From NCBI GenBank assembly GCA_015660865.1, contig JACTUA010000006.1, positions 23,777 through 87,776 on the forward strand: a stretch of 64,000 bases of DNA, given 5' to 3'. The notes under the pieces were generated by a model. The model was not told where the DNA came from and did no database searches. It worked only from the letters and a program-made list of their open reading frames with translations. Shown in pieces: positions 33,786 to 42,345 of this stretch; the first letter of the stretch is position 1; each line of letters opens with the position of its first letter. This DNA is from Methanomicrobiales archaeon. Its GTDB lineage: Archaea; Halobacteriota; Methanomicrobia; Methanomicrobiales; JACTUA01. The position numbers and the translations under genes are program-made.

Positions 33786-34745
33786 ATGAATCTCTCTTCG
33801 ATCTTCCGGCCCGGGACCCCCGATATCGACGCAATGAAGAGCCGAAGGGATATCCCGGGCCTGATCGCAGCTCTCCGGCACCAGGATACCGATACCCAGT
33901 GGAAGGCTGCAGCAGCCCTCGGCTCCCTCGGCCCGGATGCCATCAGCCACCTGATCAGGGGGCTCGCGACCAGGAACAGGGCGGCGAAGCTCGGGATCAT
34001 CGAGGCCCTCGGGGAGATCCGGGACCCCCAGGCAGTCGAACCCCTCATAAAGAACCTCCGGGACCCGAGCGCGGAGGTCAGGTGGGAGGCTGCCCTTGCC
34101 CTCGGGGAGATCCGGGATGAACGGGCGATCGGCCCCCTCCTTCCCTGCCTCCGGGACCCGGATCGCTACGTCCGCTACGGGGCTGCCCTTGCCCTCCCGA
34201 AGCTGGGGTGGAAGCCGGCGAACGATGAGGAGCAGGCCTACCGGCTCCTCGGCCTCCAGGACTGGCCAGGGCTAGCTGCCCTCGGGCCTTCGGCTATACC
34301 TGCCCTCAGCTTCGCCCTGAAGGACCGGGAGAGGACGGTGCGGAGGAGGGCGGTGGAGATCCTCGGCGAGATCGGGGATACAGGGGCGATCCCGGCGATC
34401 ATCCGCGCCCTCCGGGACCCCGATGACGGGGTGCGCTGGCGTGCCGTCCTGGCAGGGCCGAGGTGCGGGATTGCTCCCATGCACCTCCCCCGCAGCCTCT
34501 CGCAGCGCCCCCGGGTGAGGAAGACCCCCTCTGTCGCAGCCCTCCTGAACCTCATCCTCCCGGGGCAGGGCTACCTCTACCTCGGGCGGTGGTGGGGGGT
34601 CCTCGTCTTCCAGGTCGACATCACCGCGACCCTCTGGCTCTTTGCCACGGTGGGGGACCAGCCCACCTACGGCCTCCTCCTCCCCCTCTACGTCATCCTC
34701 GCCGCCCATGCATGGTACCTGGCCGGAAGGATGCCCGAGATGTGA
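33786..34745 (+). CDS. HEAT-repeat protein with C-terminal TM2-like domain (copy 2)
   Basis: The 319-residue product is a tandem paralog of the preceding gene. Its repeats (DTQWKAAAALGSLGPDAISH, LGIIEALGEIRDPQAVEP, VRWEAALALGEIRDERAIGP) and the C-terminal ALLNLILPGQGYLYLGRWWG hydrophobic pair align along the whole length. GGGAGGT lies just before the ATG. The shared segment RCGIxxMHLPxxLxxRPRxxK joins the solenoid to the membrane part in both copies and is the most conserved stretch. The pair arose by gene duplication and is probably co-transcribed, which would allow a heterodimer. Confidence 0.8.
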   Translation: MNLSSIFRPGTPDIDAMKSRRDIPGLIAALRHQDTDTQWKAAAALGSLGPDAISHLIRGLATRNRAAKLGIIEALGEIRDPQAVEPLIKNLRDPSAEVRWEAALALGEIRDERAIGPLLPCLRDPDRYVRYGAALALPKLGWKPANDEEQAYRLLGLQDWPGLAALGPSAIPALSFALKDRERTVRRRAVEILGEIGDTGAIPAIIRALRDPDDGVRWRAVLAGPRCGIAPMHLPRSLSQRPRVRKTPSVAALLNLILPGQGYLYLGRWWGVLVFQVDITATLWLFATVGDQPTYGLLLPLYVILAAHAWYLAGRMPEM

Positions 34746-34946
34746 AGGGAAGCCGTATCCGGTCCTCCAGCGAGCCCTGCCGGAGGCGATCCGCCATCCC
34801 CGGAGTACCGTGTCCCGCAAAAACCTGTTTCAGGGCGTTAAAAACCAGGATACCCGCATTCCATCGATATTCATTCCCTGACCCCCGGCACTTTCGCCCC
34901 TCCCGCTCTCAGAGCTTTATGTGACCGCTTCCCTTCACCCTTGACC

Positions 34947-35483
34947 ATGGAGTTCGAGCTTCACCCGTCGGTCACCCTCGAGAGCGGCACCTTCTCGGTC
35001 GTGACGGCACCGGAGGAGCTCGTGCTCCGGGGGCTGAACGGGACACCGGCCCTCTCCCGCTTCCTCTTCCTCTACGTCTGCGGGAACTACTCCCGGCTCC
35101 TCACCGGGATCCGCCGCCGTTCCGCCCACTTCGAGGTCCGGCGTGCCTTCACCCTCTTCCAGCTCCTCACCATCCTCAGGGAGGCGCACCACACCGTCCT
35201 CTTCGTGGAGCATGATCCGGGCCTGTACGAGGACGCAGGATCCCTCCTCCCCGAGGTCGCCGGGGCCCTCGCCGAGGCGGCGCGGACGGCCCTCGTAGTC
35301 CTCTACGCCCCCAGGCAGGACCCGACACTCTCGGTCCTCGCACGCCGGGCCGACCGGGTCTTCTGCGTCGAGGCAGGGGAGAAGGGGCTCCGTGCGGCCC
35401 GGGCCGGCCGCGGCGGCCTCCCGCCGGGAGGGGACCAGACCACCCTGGAGGTGTTCGGATGGGCCGCTCCTTCGAGAGCGTGA
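34947..35483 (+). CDS. PolB2-operon protein, RecA-fold-like without Walker A
   Basis: The 178-residue product precedes a DNA polymerase B2-type gene. Its strand pattern (FQLLTILREAHHTVLFVEHD, AARTALVVLYAPRQDP, ARRADRVFCVEAG) resembles the core of a RecA/RadA-like ATPase, but no GxxxxGKT/S loop is present, so it would be a non-catalytic relative. I recall inactivated RecA-like proteins near archaeal polB2 genes, which supports but does not prove the call. The ATG at 34947 is two codons inside the longest frame, which opens with TTG. The next gene starts within its last 25 bases and the one after that also overlaps, so the three are co-translated. Confidence 0.65.
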   Translation: MEFELHPSVTLESGTFSVVTAPEELVLRGLNGTPALSRFLFLYVCGNYSRLLTGIRRRSAHFEVRRAFTLFQLLTILREAHHTVLFVEHDPGLYEDAGSLLPEVAGALAEAARTALVVLYAPRQDPTLSVLARRADRVFCVEAGEKGLRAARAGRGGLPPGGDQTTLEVFGWAAPSRA

Positions 35484-35695
35484 GGATGGGGGTGAAGGAG
35501 CTCTCCGGGCGCTGGCTCCGGGCGAGGCGGGCCCTCCCGAAGGAGGACCAGGCCTATGCCGAGAACCTGGCGGAGATGGCGAAGCGCCACGCGAGCGAGG
35601 GGTTCTACACCTTCGACGACCCTCTCGAGGCCGCCGTCTTCTCGGTGCTCATCGAGATCCTGAAAAAGCTGGACGCGGACGATGTGGATCCTTGA
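35459..35695 (+). CDS. Small acidic protein of the PolB2 operon
   Basis: The 78-residue product is helical and charged (MGVKELSGRWLRARRALPKE, then EAAVFSVLIEILKKLDADDV). I do not recognise its family. The start at 35459 has GGAGGTG five bases upstream. It overlaps the preceding gene by 25 bases and the polymerase by 14. Small proteins accompany archaeal PolB2-type genes, and a subunit or assembly role is the natural guess. No DNA-binding motif is evident. Confidence 0.7.
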   Translation: MGRSFESVRMGVKELSGRWLRARRALPKEDQAYAENLAEMAKRHASEGFYTFDDPLEAAVFSVLIEILKKLDADDVDP

Positions 35696-37655
35696 CTCGT
35701 CCCCCAGGAGTCCGGTCCTCACCTGGGGATGCCGGGGGGAGGGGAGCCGGACCCTCCCCGCCATCCCGTCCTTCCTCCTCCACCTTCCCGATCCCAACGA
35801 GCACCAGGACCTCCTCGAGGGGCTTGCGGACAGCTACCCGGTGGAGGAGTGCAGGTTCTCCACGGTCTACGGCCCCCTCGACGGGTACCGGGTCGCGGCG
35901 GGGAGGGAGGTCGCTGAACGGATCGAGGGGCAGACGCACTGCGCCGCGGACCTCTACAACGTGGACATCAGGCTCGACCAGCGGGCCATGGCCGAGGCCG
36001 GCCTTGTCCCCTGCAGCTACCCCGGCGAGTCGCGGTTCGCCCTCGACTTCCCCGTGCCCCTCGCCATTGCGGAGCTGGAGGCACTGGGGAACCCCTACCG
36101 CGACGGCCCCCTGCCCTCCATCGAGGTAAAGGGCGAGAGGGGGGAGGTGCTCGAGGGGACCGAACAGATCCTGCTCGACGACCTCTTCTCCCTCATCGGG
36201 AGCCTCGACCCCGATGTGATCCTGATGCCCTGCGCCGATATCTGGATCCCGCGGATCGTGGGCCGGGCGAGGGAACTCGGCATTGAACAGACCCTCAGCC
36301 GGAGCGGGCGGTTCCGGCCCCTCGCGGGGAAGTCCTACTGGAGCTACGGGCGGGTGTACCACAAGGACCCGGCCCTCATCCCCGAGGGGAGGGTCCTCAT
36401 CGACACCGAGCGGTCCTTCGTGTACCGGGAAGGGGGGATCCCCGGCGTGCTCATGGCGTCCCGGCTCTCGGGCCTCCCCCCGAACCTCACCGCCCGGTTC
36501 ACGCCAGGGACCCTCATCTCCTCGTACGAGATCTACGAGGCGCTCCGGAGGGGGATCGCGGTCCCCTTCCGGAAGAGGGACCCCGAAGTGGCGAGGGGGT
36601 CCTCCGAGCTCGCCGCGTGCGATAAGGGGGGGATGATCTTCCAGCCGGAGCCGGGGGTGTACGCGGACGTCCATGAAATCGACTTCACCTCCCTCTACCC
36701 GGCCGTGATCGTGAAGTACAACCTCTCGCCGGAGGTGCCCGACGGGAAGGGGAGGGAGGGGTTCCTCCCAGCCGTGCTTGCGCCCCTCCTCGGGATGCGG
36801 ATCCGGTCGAAGCGGCTGAAGAAGTCGTCGCCCGCGTACGCGGGGGTGGACTCGGTCCTCAAGTGGATGCTCGTCACCTGCTTCGGGTACACGGGCTACA
36901 GGAACGCCAAGTTCGGGAGGATCGAGGTCCACGAGGGGATCACCTCCCGCTCCCGGGAGATCCTCCTCGCGACAAAGGAGATCGCCGAGGTGATGGATCT
37001 CTCGGTCCTCCACGGGATGGTGGACTGCGTCTGGGTGCAGGGCGAGGGGATCGGCATGTTCAAGGAGCGGGTCGAGGAGGCGATTGACATCCCCACCGAG
37101 CTCGAGACCTACGGCTGGCTCACCTTCCTCCCCCTCGCGGACGGGAACGGCGCCTACAACCGCTACTACGGGAGGATGGCCGGGGGCGGGATGAAGGTGC
37201 GGGGGGTCGCGGCACGGAGGGGCGATACCCCTGCCTACATCCGGCGGATGCAGGAGGAGATGTTCGGGGTGATGGAGAAGGCGGCGGATCTGGAGGGGCT
37301 CCGGGGGCTCGACCCGGAGATCAGGCGGATCCACCTCCGGTATGCCCGGGGAATCGCCGGAGCCGACCCGGGGGAGATGGTCATCCGGCGGCGCGTGAGC
37401 CGGCTCTCCTACAGCCGGAGGTCTCCCGAGGCCTCTGCCGTTGCAGCCCTCCAGGTCCTGGGGGCGCCCCTCGCCCCGGGGATGGAGATCGGCTACGTGG
37501 TGCGGGACGCCTCCCGCTGGCTCGTGGAGGTCGAGGGGGAGGCGACGGAGTTCGACGTGCCGTACTACGAGCACCTCCTCGAGAAGGCATGGGACGAGGT
37601 GGCCTTCACCCTGGACCGGGTCCGGGAGGGGCCGGCGGGAACGGCCGGATCCTAG
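35682..37655 (+). CDS. polB2: Family B DNA polymerase, PolB2 type, with altered motif C
   Basis: The 657-residue product has family B motif A (EIDFTSLYPAVIVKYNLSPE, near residue 333) and motif B (KWMLVTCFGYTGYRNAKFG). Motif C, normally YGDTDS, reads HGMVDCVWV near residue 444, so the first catalytic Asp is replaced by Met and only one remains. The N-terminal exonuclease region is degenerate; DPDVILMPCADIWIPRIVGR is reminiscent of exo II but lacks the usual residues. This pattern defines archaeal PolB2, a group long thought inactive, though some members retain activity and are tied to DNA damage tolerance. It ends a three-gene overlapping operon, and the convergent VOC gene overlaps its stop by four bases. 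Confidence 0.85.
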   Translation: MWILDSSPRSPVLTWGCRGEGSRTLPAIPSFLLHLPDPNEHQDLLEGLADSYPVEECRFSTVYGPLDGYRVAAGREVAERIEGQTHCAADLYNVDIRLDQRAMAEAGLVPCSYPGESRFALDFPVPLAIAELEALGNPYRDGPLPSIEVKGERGEVLEGTEQILLDDLFSLIGSLDPDVILMPCADIWIPRIVGRARELGIEQTLSRSGRFRPLAGKSYWSYGRVYHKDPALIPEGRVLIDTERSFVYREGGIPGVLMASRLSGLPPNLTARFTPGTLISSYEIYEALRRGIAVPFRKRDPEVARGSSELAACDKGGMIFQPEPGVYADVHEIDFTSLYPAVIVKYNLSPEVPDGKGREGFLPAVLAPLLGMRIRSKRLKKSSPAYAGVDSVLKWMLVTCFGYTGYRNAKFGRIEVHEGITSRSREILLATKEIAEVMDLSVLHGMVDCVWVQGEGIGMFKERVEEAIDIPTELETYGWLTFLPLADGNGAYNRYYGRMAGGGMKVRGVAARRGDTPAYIRRMQEEMFGVMEKAADLEGLRGLDPEIRRIHLRYARGIAGADPGEMVIRRRVSRLSYSRRSPEASAVAALQVLGAPLAPGMEIGYVVRDASRWLVEVEGEATEFDVPYYEHLLEKAWDEVAFTLDRVREGPAGTAGS

Positions 37656-38059
37656 AGCTGCCCCCGTCTCGCCAGCCGTTCTTCATCGGGTGTCCATTTC
37701 GCTGTCGGGTCCAGCTCCATGATCCCGAAGATGTTCCCTTCGGGATCCTGGCAGAGAGCATTGTACCCGACACCGGGGACCGCCATCTTCGGGCTGAGGG
37801 CCTTCCCGCCGATCTCGACCACCCTTTTCAGGGTCTCGTCCGCCGAGGCTACGCTGACGGTATTCCTGGTCCCTTCCCGCACGTCCCTTCTCGCGATGGC
37901 CCCGTGGATACCCGGTTCGCTCTCCGGGCCGGTGGCGACGAGCCAGTACTCGACCGGCCCTCCCCAGTTTGTGATCTTCCACCCGAACAGGCGGCGGTAG
38001 AACTCTGCGAGCTGTTCCGGATCCCCTGAAGGGATCTCAAAGTGTATGACGCGAGGCAT
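37652..38059 (-). CDS. VOC-family (glyoxalase-like) protein
   Basis: The 135-residue product has the two beta-alpha-beta-beta-beta modules of the vicinal oxygen chelate fold. The first is VIHFEIPSGDPEQLAEFYRR followed by LFGWKI. The second ends in YNALCQDPEGNIFGIMEL. His6, Glu8 and a late Glu are candidate metal ligands, but the specific enzyme cannot be told. Members range from glyoxalase I to antibiotic-binding proteins. It is monocistronic and convergent with the PolB2 gene, overlapping it by four bases. Confidence 0.85.
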   Translation of the reverse strand: MPRVIHFEIPSGDPEQLAEFYRRLFGWKITNWGGPVEYWLVATGPESEPGIHGAIARRDVREGTRNTVSVASADETLKRVVEIGGKALSPKMAVPGVGYNALCQDPEGNIFGIMELDPTAKWTPDEERLARRGQL

Positions 38060-38219
38060 GAGACGATCCTCCCTGAAACCATCCTTGGGTCGTGTTCACC
38101 CCCGATAAGCCTTCCTGTTGGGATGGGAAGAATCCGGGCCTTGCACGGGCTCCTGGGGGCGTGATGGGATCCGGGCCCGGGGGGGAGAAAATATTTCACC
38201 GCCCCGGATGCACCCTCTC

Positions 38220-38226
38220 TATAAAA
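38220..38226 (+). promoter_or_regulatory. TATA box of the TPR gene at 38252
   Basis: TATAAAA lies about 26-30 bases upstream of the start codon region. The transcript would therefore begin within a few bases of the gene, implying a very short leader. Confidence 0.6.
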
Positions 38227-38251
38227 ACCCGAAGGGACCGGGGTGATCAAG

Positions 38252-38740
38252 ATGATGAACCTCTTCAAGGGGGAAGAAGCCCCCTGGGTCAGGAAGGGCT
38301 TCGACCTCCTCATGATGAAGAAGCACGGCGAGGCGCTCGAGACCTTCGCACAGGGCCTCGAGAAGGAGCCGAAGGACCCCCTCGGGTGGCTCGGGAGGGG
38401 GATAGCCCTCTCCTCTCTTGGGGACGACCGGAAGGCGATGGAGTTCTTTGACTACGCCCTCCGGCTCGCTCCGCAAATGGGGCGGGGCTGGTTCAGGAAG
38501 GGCATCTCCCTCGCCCGGCTCGGACGGCATGAGCAGGCCCTCTCCTGCTTCGAGAAGGTCCTGAAGCTCGATCCCGCCCATGCCCTCGCCTGGTACCACA
38601 AGGGGATGAGCTGCGAGGCCCTCGAACGCTGCCGCGATGCCTTCGACTGCTACGAGCAGGCCATGCGGTTCTCGGATGCAAAGGAGATCCGGGAACGCAG
38701 GGATTCAGTCCTTTCCCTGATCCAGCAGGGTAACCGCTGA
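38252..38740 (+). CDS. Cytoplasmic TPR protein
   Basis: The 162-residue product consists of about four TPR units, for example GLEKEPKDPLGWLGRGIALS, GRGWFRKGISLARLGRHEQA and ALAWYHKGMSCEALERCRDA, followed by a short helical tail. It has no signal peptide or membrane helix. The ATG at 38252 is preferred: GGGGTGA lies upstream and the TATA box at 38220 would place the transcript start near 38246-38250. A GTG three codons upstream and another ATG one codon downstream are alternatives. The gene ends in a strong hairpin terminator, so it is a single-gene unit. Its protein partner is unknown. Confidence 0.82.
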   Translation: MMNLFKGEEAPWVRKGFDLLMMKKHGEALETFAQGLEKEPKDPLGWLGRGIALSSLGDDRKAMEFFDYALRLAPQMGRGWFRKGISLARLGRHEQALSCFEKVLKLDPAHALAWYHKGMSCEALERCRDAFDCYEQAMRFSDAKEIRERRDSVLSLIQQGNR

Positions 38741-38748
38741 ACCGGTCC

Positions 38749-38791
38749 GGGGCCGGGCGGGAGCCCGGCCCCTGATTCTCCCTCTTTTTTT
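38749..38791 (+). terminator. Perfect GC hairpin followed by T-run
   Basis: GGGGCCGGGC (38749-38758) and GCCCGGCCCC (38763-38772) form a perfect ten-pair stem around a four-base loop, with seven T residues at 38785-38791. It has the form of a bacterial intrinsic terminator and sits eight bases after the TPR gene's stop codon. It also faces the end of the convergent DedA gene. Confidence 0.75.
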
Positions 38792-38823
38792 AGTAACCCG
38801 CTCTCCCTGCACTTCGGGGTTGG

Positions 38824-39477
38824 CTACTCCGGGGAGTCCCGGTTCCTCGCGAACTGGATGACACCGGCAAGGATGGAGACGACAGCAACGAGCGAGATGA
38901 TGATGATGGCCCAGACCACGAGGTCGAAGTGCTCACGGACGACGGGAATGCCGCCGAAGAAGTACCCCGCGAGCAGGAAGGAGAGGATCCAGGCAAGCCC
39001 CCCCATGATGTTGTAGAACAGGAACCTCGGGTAGCTCATCCGCCCGACACCTGCCATGAAGGGGGCGAAGGTCCTGATGTAGGGGACGAAACGGGCGATG
39101 ACGATGGTCTTTCCCCCGTACTTCCCGTAGAAGCGGCTGGTCATCTCGAAGTACTCCTTCCGGAAGAGGCGCGGGTACCGGCAATGAAGCTGGTCGATGC
39201 CGCAGTACTTCCCGATCCAGTAGTTCAGGGAGTCTCCGGCGACAGCCGCGATGGAGAGGAGGATGCAGAGGGTGAGGATATCGAGCATCCCCCCGGATGC
39301 AAGGGCGCCCGCGACAAAGAGGAGGGAGTCCCCCGGGAGGAAGGGGGTCACGACGAGCCCGGTCTCGATGAAGATGATGAGGAAGAGGATGAGGTAGATC
39401 CACAGGCCGTAGGCAAGGACGAGGGATGCCAGGTTGGTGTCGATATGGAGTAAAAAGCTGATGAACTCAGGTATCAT
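38824..39477 (-). CDS. DedA-family membrane protein (VTT domain)
   Basis: The 217-residue product has the DedA signature. Hydrophobic helices flank ETGLVVTPFLPGDSLLFVAG, then GDSLNYWIGKYCG, and the re-entrant region FYGKYGGKTIVIARFVPYIR followed by TFAPFMAGVGRM. The Glu, Asp and the two Arg residues expected to be essential are all present. DedA proteins act in lipid flipping and membrane homeostasis, and some recycle undecaprenyl phosphate or translocate phospholipids. In an archaeon the lipid substrate is uncertain. The gene is monocistronic, with a ribosome binding site not clearly visible. Confidence 0.92.
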   Translation of the reverse strand: MIPEFISFLLHIDTNLASLVLAYGLWIYLILFLIIFIETGLVVTPFLPGDSLLFVAGALASGGMLDILTLCILLSIAAVAGDSLNYWIGKYCGIDQLHCRYPRLFRKEYFEMTSRFYGKYGGKTIVIARFVPYIRTFAPFMAGVGRMSYPRFLFYNIMGGLAWILSFLLAGYFFGGIPVVREHFDLVVWAIIIISLVAVVSILAGVIQFARNRDSPE

Positions 39478-39661
39478 GAATGCTCACCGGTTGGGTGGCA
39501 AGCTATAAATTCCTTCATGGGCGGGCCGCTGGAGGCTGGACCACCGACGGAATGCAGGACGGGATCGGATCCTCTCTCACCCGGGCAGGGTGAACGGCAT
39601 CCTCCGGTGTCCCGTGAAGATCGCAAGCTCCGGAAAAAGGAAGTTGAGAAGATAGGGATGA

Positions 39662-39829
39662 TTAGAATCGCGGCTTCCGGTGCTTCGGAAGGCACTCGCG
39701 ACAGTAGACGGGCCTTCCCTCGGTTGGCTTGAAGGGGACCTCGCACTCTTTTCCACAGTCCGAACAGATGGTTTTTGTCATTTCCCTGGGCCCAAAGCTC
39801 CTCGGGCCTCTCATTCTTCTGTCTTCCAT
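39662..39829 (-). CDS. CxxC-x17-CxxC mini zinc ribbon protein
   Basis: The 55-residue product contains CSDCGKECEVPFKPTEGR continuing to VYCREC. The two CxxC pairs are separated by exactly 17 residues, which matches the small CxxC-x17-CxxC domain family found in methanogens and some bacteria. It should bind one zinc ion, and the KHRKPRF tail is basic. I chose the ATG at 39829 because the TATA element at 39880-39891 would start the transcript near 39855; a GTG 11 codons further upstream is possible. Function is unknown, perhaps nucleic-acid binding. Confidence 0.75.
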   Translation of the reverse strand: MEDRRMRGPRSFGPREMTKTICSDCGKECEVPFKPTEGRPVYCRECLPKHRKPRF

Positions 39830-39879
39830 TGTTTTGCCTGTGCAGTCTTCCCAAAACTGCACTTAAGGATGGAGAAAAT

Positions 39880-39891
39880 GACTATATAGTC
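39880..39891 (-). promoter_or_regulatory. Palindromic TATA element of the zinc ribbon gene
   Basis: GACTATATAGTC is a perfect 12-base palindrome centred on a TATA box, about 25 bases upstream of the expected transcript start. A dimeric regulator could compete with TBP at such a site. Confidence 0.5.
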
Positions 39892-40148
39892 TTTTCTTGT
39901 CTGCGGATTCCTGCACCGAAACACCGGTGGGGCTGTCGGCCTGTTTGGGTGATACCGGAGTGCCCGTGGCAGAACGCGAGAATATCCCTCACGGTCGTGG
40001 AAGACAGATAGGAACCATCATGATCGAAAACGACCGGGCGACCTGAAGGTATGGGAACAGTCTGGCCCGGCGTCCGGGAGGATACAGATCCGGAACCGCC
40101 GGCCCGAGGAAGAACGGGATGACGGATCCCTCCATCCCTTAAGACTTC

Positions 40149-40457
40149 TCAGGTCTTCTTTGCCGTCTGGTCGTACCGCTGGGTCTTCTCTGAACCCCTC
40201 ATGCAGAAGGAGACATACTTGAGACCAAGGTCGCTCTTCACCGGGCATCCGGCGCAGAGGCAATTGACCTGGGTGGTGATGTGCCGGAAGCTCTTCCCTG
40301 TCCCGCAGAAGAAACTCTCGCCCGATGCCCTGGCGGCGTTCGTGTACGTCGGGCACTGGCCGCACATGCACTTGTCCATCTCTTCCTGGAGCGTCTTCAT
40401 CCCTTCCTGGAGGGGCATCTTCGCCATATTCTGCATGGTCTGTTCAAATTTGTCCAT
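40149..40457 (-). CDS. Cysteine-rich protein, DUF2769-like
   Basis: The 102-residue product has a helical N-terminus (MDKFEQTMQNMAKMPLQEGM) and then seven cysteines in CMCGQCPTYTNAA, SFFCGTGKS, NCLCAGCPV and SFCMRG. This arrangement matches the methanogen DUF2769 family, whose members are small and of unknown function; metal or iron-sulfur binding is likely. I chose the ATG at 40457, three codons inside the frame, because the upstream GGTG then serves as ribosome binding site. It is followed on the same strand, after a gap, by no close partner. Confidence 0.78.
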   Translation of the reverse strand: MDKFEQTMQNMAKMPLQEGMKTLQEEMDKCMCGQCPTYTNAARASGESFFCGTGKSFRHITTQVNCLCAGCPVKSDLGLKYVSFCMRGSEKTQRYDQTAKKT

Positions 40458-40590
40458 GGACGACACCAGCTGAGGAGTGATTCCACCGGATGATAAATTA
40501 TATTGATATTGTCAAAAAATGAAGGGACTCGACTCGCCCCTGCCTGGCGGCAACCCGAAGCCGCACAGACAGGGAACACTATCACGGTTT

Positions 40591-41340
40591 CTAGAGCCCC
40601 TTCACCAGGTTCCTCCTCTGGATGATCTTGGCGCCATAGATGAAGATGAGGAGGATCAGCACCAGCACGGCCCCGTCGAGAGCCGGCGGGTAGACCGCGT
40701 CGCCGTTGAGCGCGGCATGGAACAGGTCCACGAGATAGGTGAGGGGCGAGAGGGAGGTGAGCACCAGTTCCCATCCCGTCATCTGCCCGAGGGGGATGAA
40801 GATGCCGGAGACGAAGATGAGGGGGAGCCGGATCAGGCTGGAGAGCATCATGACGGTGGAGGGGGTATCCGTTGCCGTCGAGGCAAGGAGGGTGCCGAGG
40901 GCAGCGAATGCGAGCGCCCCGAGGATGAGCCCCGCGAGGAGCGCTGCCGCGCTCGCGAGGGCCAGGTGCAGGTACACAGCGCACACACCCCAGACGAGGG
41001 CCGTGATGAGCACCCCGAAGACGGAGCCGGCCGCGATATCGCCGAGGATGAGGCTGTCGAGGGTCACGGGGAGGGAGAGGAGCCGTTCGTAGGTCTTCTC
41101 CCGTTTCTCCCACGGCGTGATGAGGGGCCCGACGGAGGACGCGGTGAAAAAGAGCATCATCGCGAGGAAACCCGGGAAGAAGAGCACGATATCGAGGTCC
41201 CGGCCGATGAAGAAGGTGAAGAACATGATCAGGGGGAAGAGGAGCCCGAAGACCACCACCGGCCCCTTGAAGTAGTAGATCCGCATGTTCTTCTCGGCGA
41301 TGACGAGGACGCTCCGGGCGAAGACGGCCGGATCCATCAT
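40591..41340 (-). CDS. ABC-2 type transporter permease
   Basis: The 249-residue product has six hydrophobic segments with the ABC-2 permease layout: a long amphipathic N-terminus, LLFPLIMFFTFFIGRDLDIV, WEKREKTYERLLSLPVTLDS (the conserved ERxxxLxxLPxs segment after helix 2) and FVSGIFIPLGQMTGWELVLT. These permeases pair with a separate ATPase to export drugs, lipids or polysaccharides. Its ATG overlaps the stop of the ATPase gene upstream in an ATGA arrangement, so the two form one exporter. The substrate is unknown. Confidence 0.9.
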   Translation of the reverse strand: MMDPAVFARSVLVIAEKNMRIYYFKGPVVVFGLLFPLIMFFTFFIGRDLDIVLFFPGFLAMMLFFTASSVGPLITPWEKREKTYERLLSLPVTLDSLILGDIAAGSVFGVLITALVWGVCAVYLHLALASAAALLAGLILGALAFAALGTLLASTATDTPSTVMMLSSLIRLPLIFVSGIFIPLGQMTGWELVLTSLSPLTYLVDLFHAALNGDAVYPPALDGAVLVLILLIFIYGAKIIQRRNLVKGL

Positions 41341-42191
41341 GCACCTTCCGTGAGCCGGACGAAGGCCTCCTCGAGCGTCGGGCCGGAGGTCGCGATGGAG
41401 AGGATGACCAGGTTCTCCCGTTCCGCGAGGGCGCCGAGGTACTTCACCACATGGTCCGGGTTATCCGTGTAGAGCCGCCACTTGTCTCCCCGGCGTTCGA
41501 CCCGGTAGACCCCCTCGTGCACGAAGAGCTCCTTCTCCACGGGCTGCCCGAAGGAGATCTCGACGTACTGCGTGGTGTCGAAGCTCTTCTTGAGCCCCTC
41601 CGGGCTGCCTGTTGCGATGATCTTTCCCTGCTTGATGATGCTCACGGTGGTGCAGAGTGCATTGGCCTCCTCGATGTTGTGGGTCGTGAGAAAGACCGTG
41701 GACCCCTCCTCGTTCATCTGCCGGACGGTCTCGATCACGAGGCGCCGGCTCTGGACATCCAGCCCCACGGTCGGCTCGTCGAGGATCAGGACCTCCGGAG
41801 ACGGGACTATCGCGCACGCGATGCTGATCCGCTGCTTCATCCCCTTCGAGAAGGTGCGGACCAGGTCATCCTTCCGACCGGTGAGCCCCAGCCGCGCGAG
41901 GATATCACGCGCCCGCATCTCGCGGGTGGCGCTGTCCAGGCCATAGAACTTTGCCGTCCAGAGGATGTTCTGTTCGGCGGTGAGGTCGCCGTACACGGTG
42001 CTGTTCTCCGGGATCACGCCCATCTTCAGCTTGGCGGCGAGGGGATCCGTATGGATGTCCACCCCGCCGATCCGCACCGACCCGGAATCGGGGGAGAGCA
42101 CACCGGTCAGGAGCCGGATGGTCGTGGTCTTCCCGGCACCGTTCGGCCCCAGGAAACCGAAGATCCCCCCTTCCCTGACGTCGATACTCAC
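41337..42191 (-). CDS. ABC transporter ATPase subunit, true start unclear
   Basis: The frame encodes an ABC-2 exporter ATPase with Walker A GFLGPNGAGKTTTIR, signature FSKGMKQRIS, Walker B VLILDEPTVGLD and the switch His in LTTHNIEEA, plus a C-terminal domain of about 80 residues. The first canonical start is the GTG at 42191, but coding clearly continues upstream as IEADHLFKSFGPVAAVND, the normal beginning of such ATPases, to an ATT at 42243-42245. No ATG, GTG or TTG exists in frame before the upstream stop. Either a rare start codon is used or a mutation or sequencing error has removed it. Loss of these 18 residues would remove the A-loop strand. It is coupled to the permease gene. Confidence 0.88.
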   Translation of the reverse strand: MSIDVREGGIFGFLGPNGAGKTTTIRLLTGVLSPDSGSVRIGGVDIHTDPLAAKLKMGVIPENSTVYGDLTAEQNILWTAKFYGLDSATREMRARDILARLGLTGRKDDLVRTFSKGMKQRISIACAIVPSPEVLILDEPTVGLDVQSRRLVIETVRQMNEEGSTVFLTTHNIEEANALCTTVSIIKQGKIIATGSPEGLKKSFDTTQYVEISFGQPVEKELFVHEGVYRVERRGDKWRLYTDNPDHVVKYLGALAERENLVILSIATSGPTLEEAFVRLTEGA

Positions 42192-42345
42192 GTCGTTGAC
42201 CGCAGCGACCGGTCCAAAGGATTTAAAGAGATGATCTGCTTCAATGGCTCCCGTGGGATTGCCTCCCTGAACAGTCGTTCCCTGCAGGAAGTATCGGTAT
42301 GGGAGGAATATAACCTCTGTTATTCATAACGGACCATAAGAAAGA

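Noticed and set aside
35649..37574. 641-codon frame on the minus strand
   Set aside because: It lies opposite the PolB2-type gene, has the Pro/Glu/Arg/His-rich look of a GC-rich shadow frame and no family motif.
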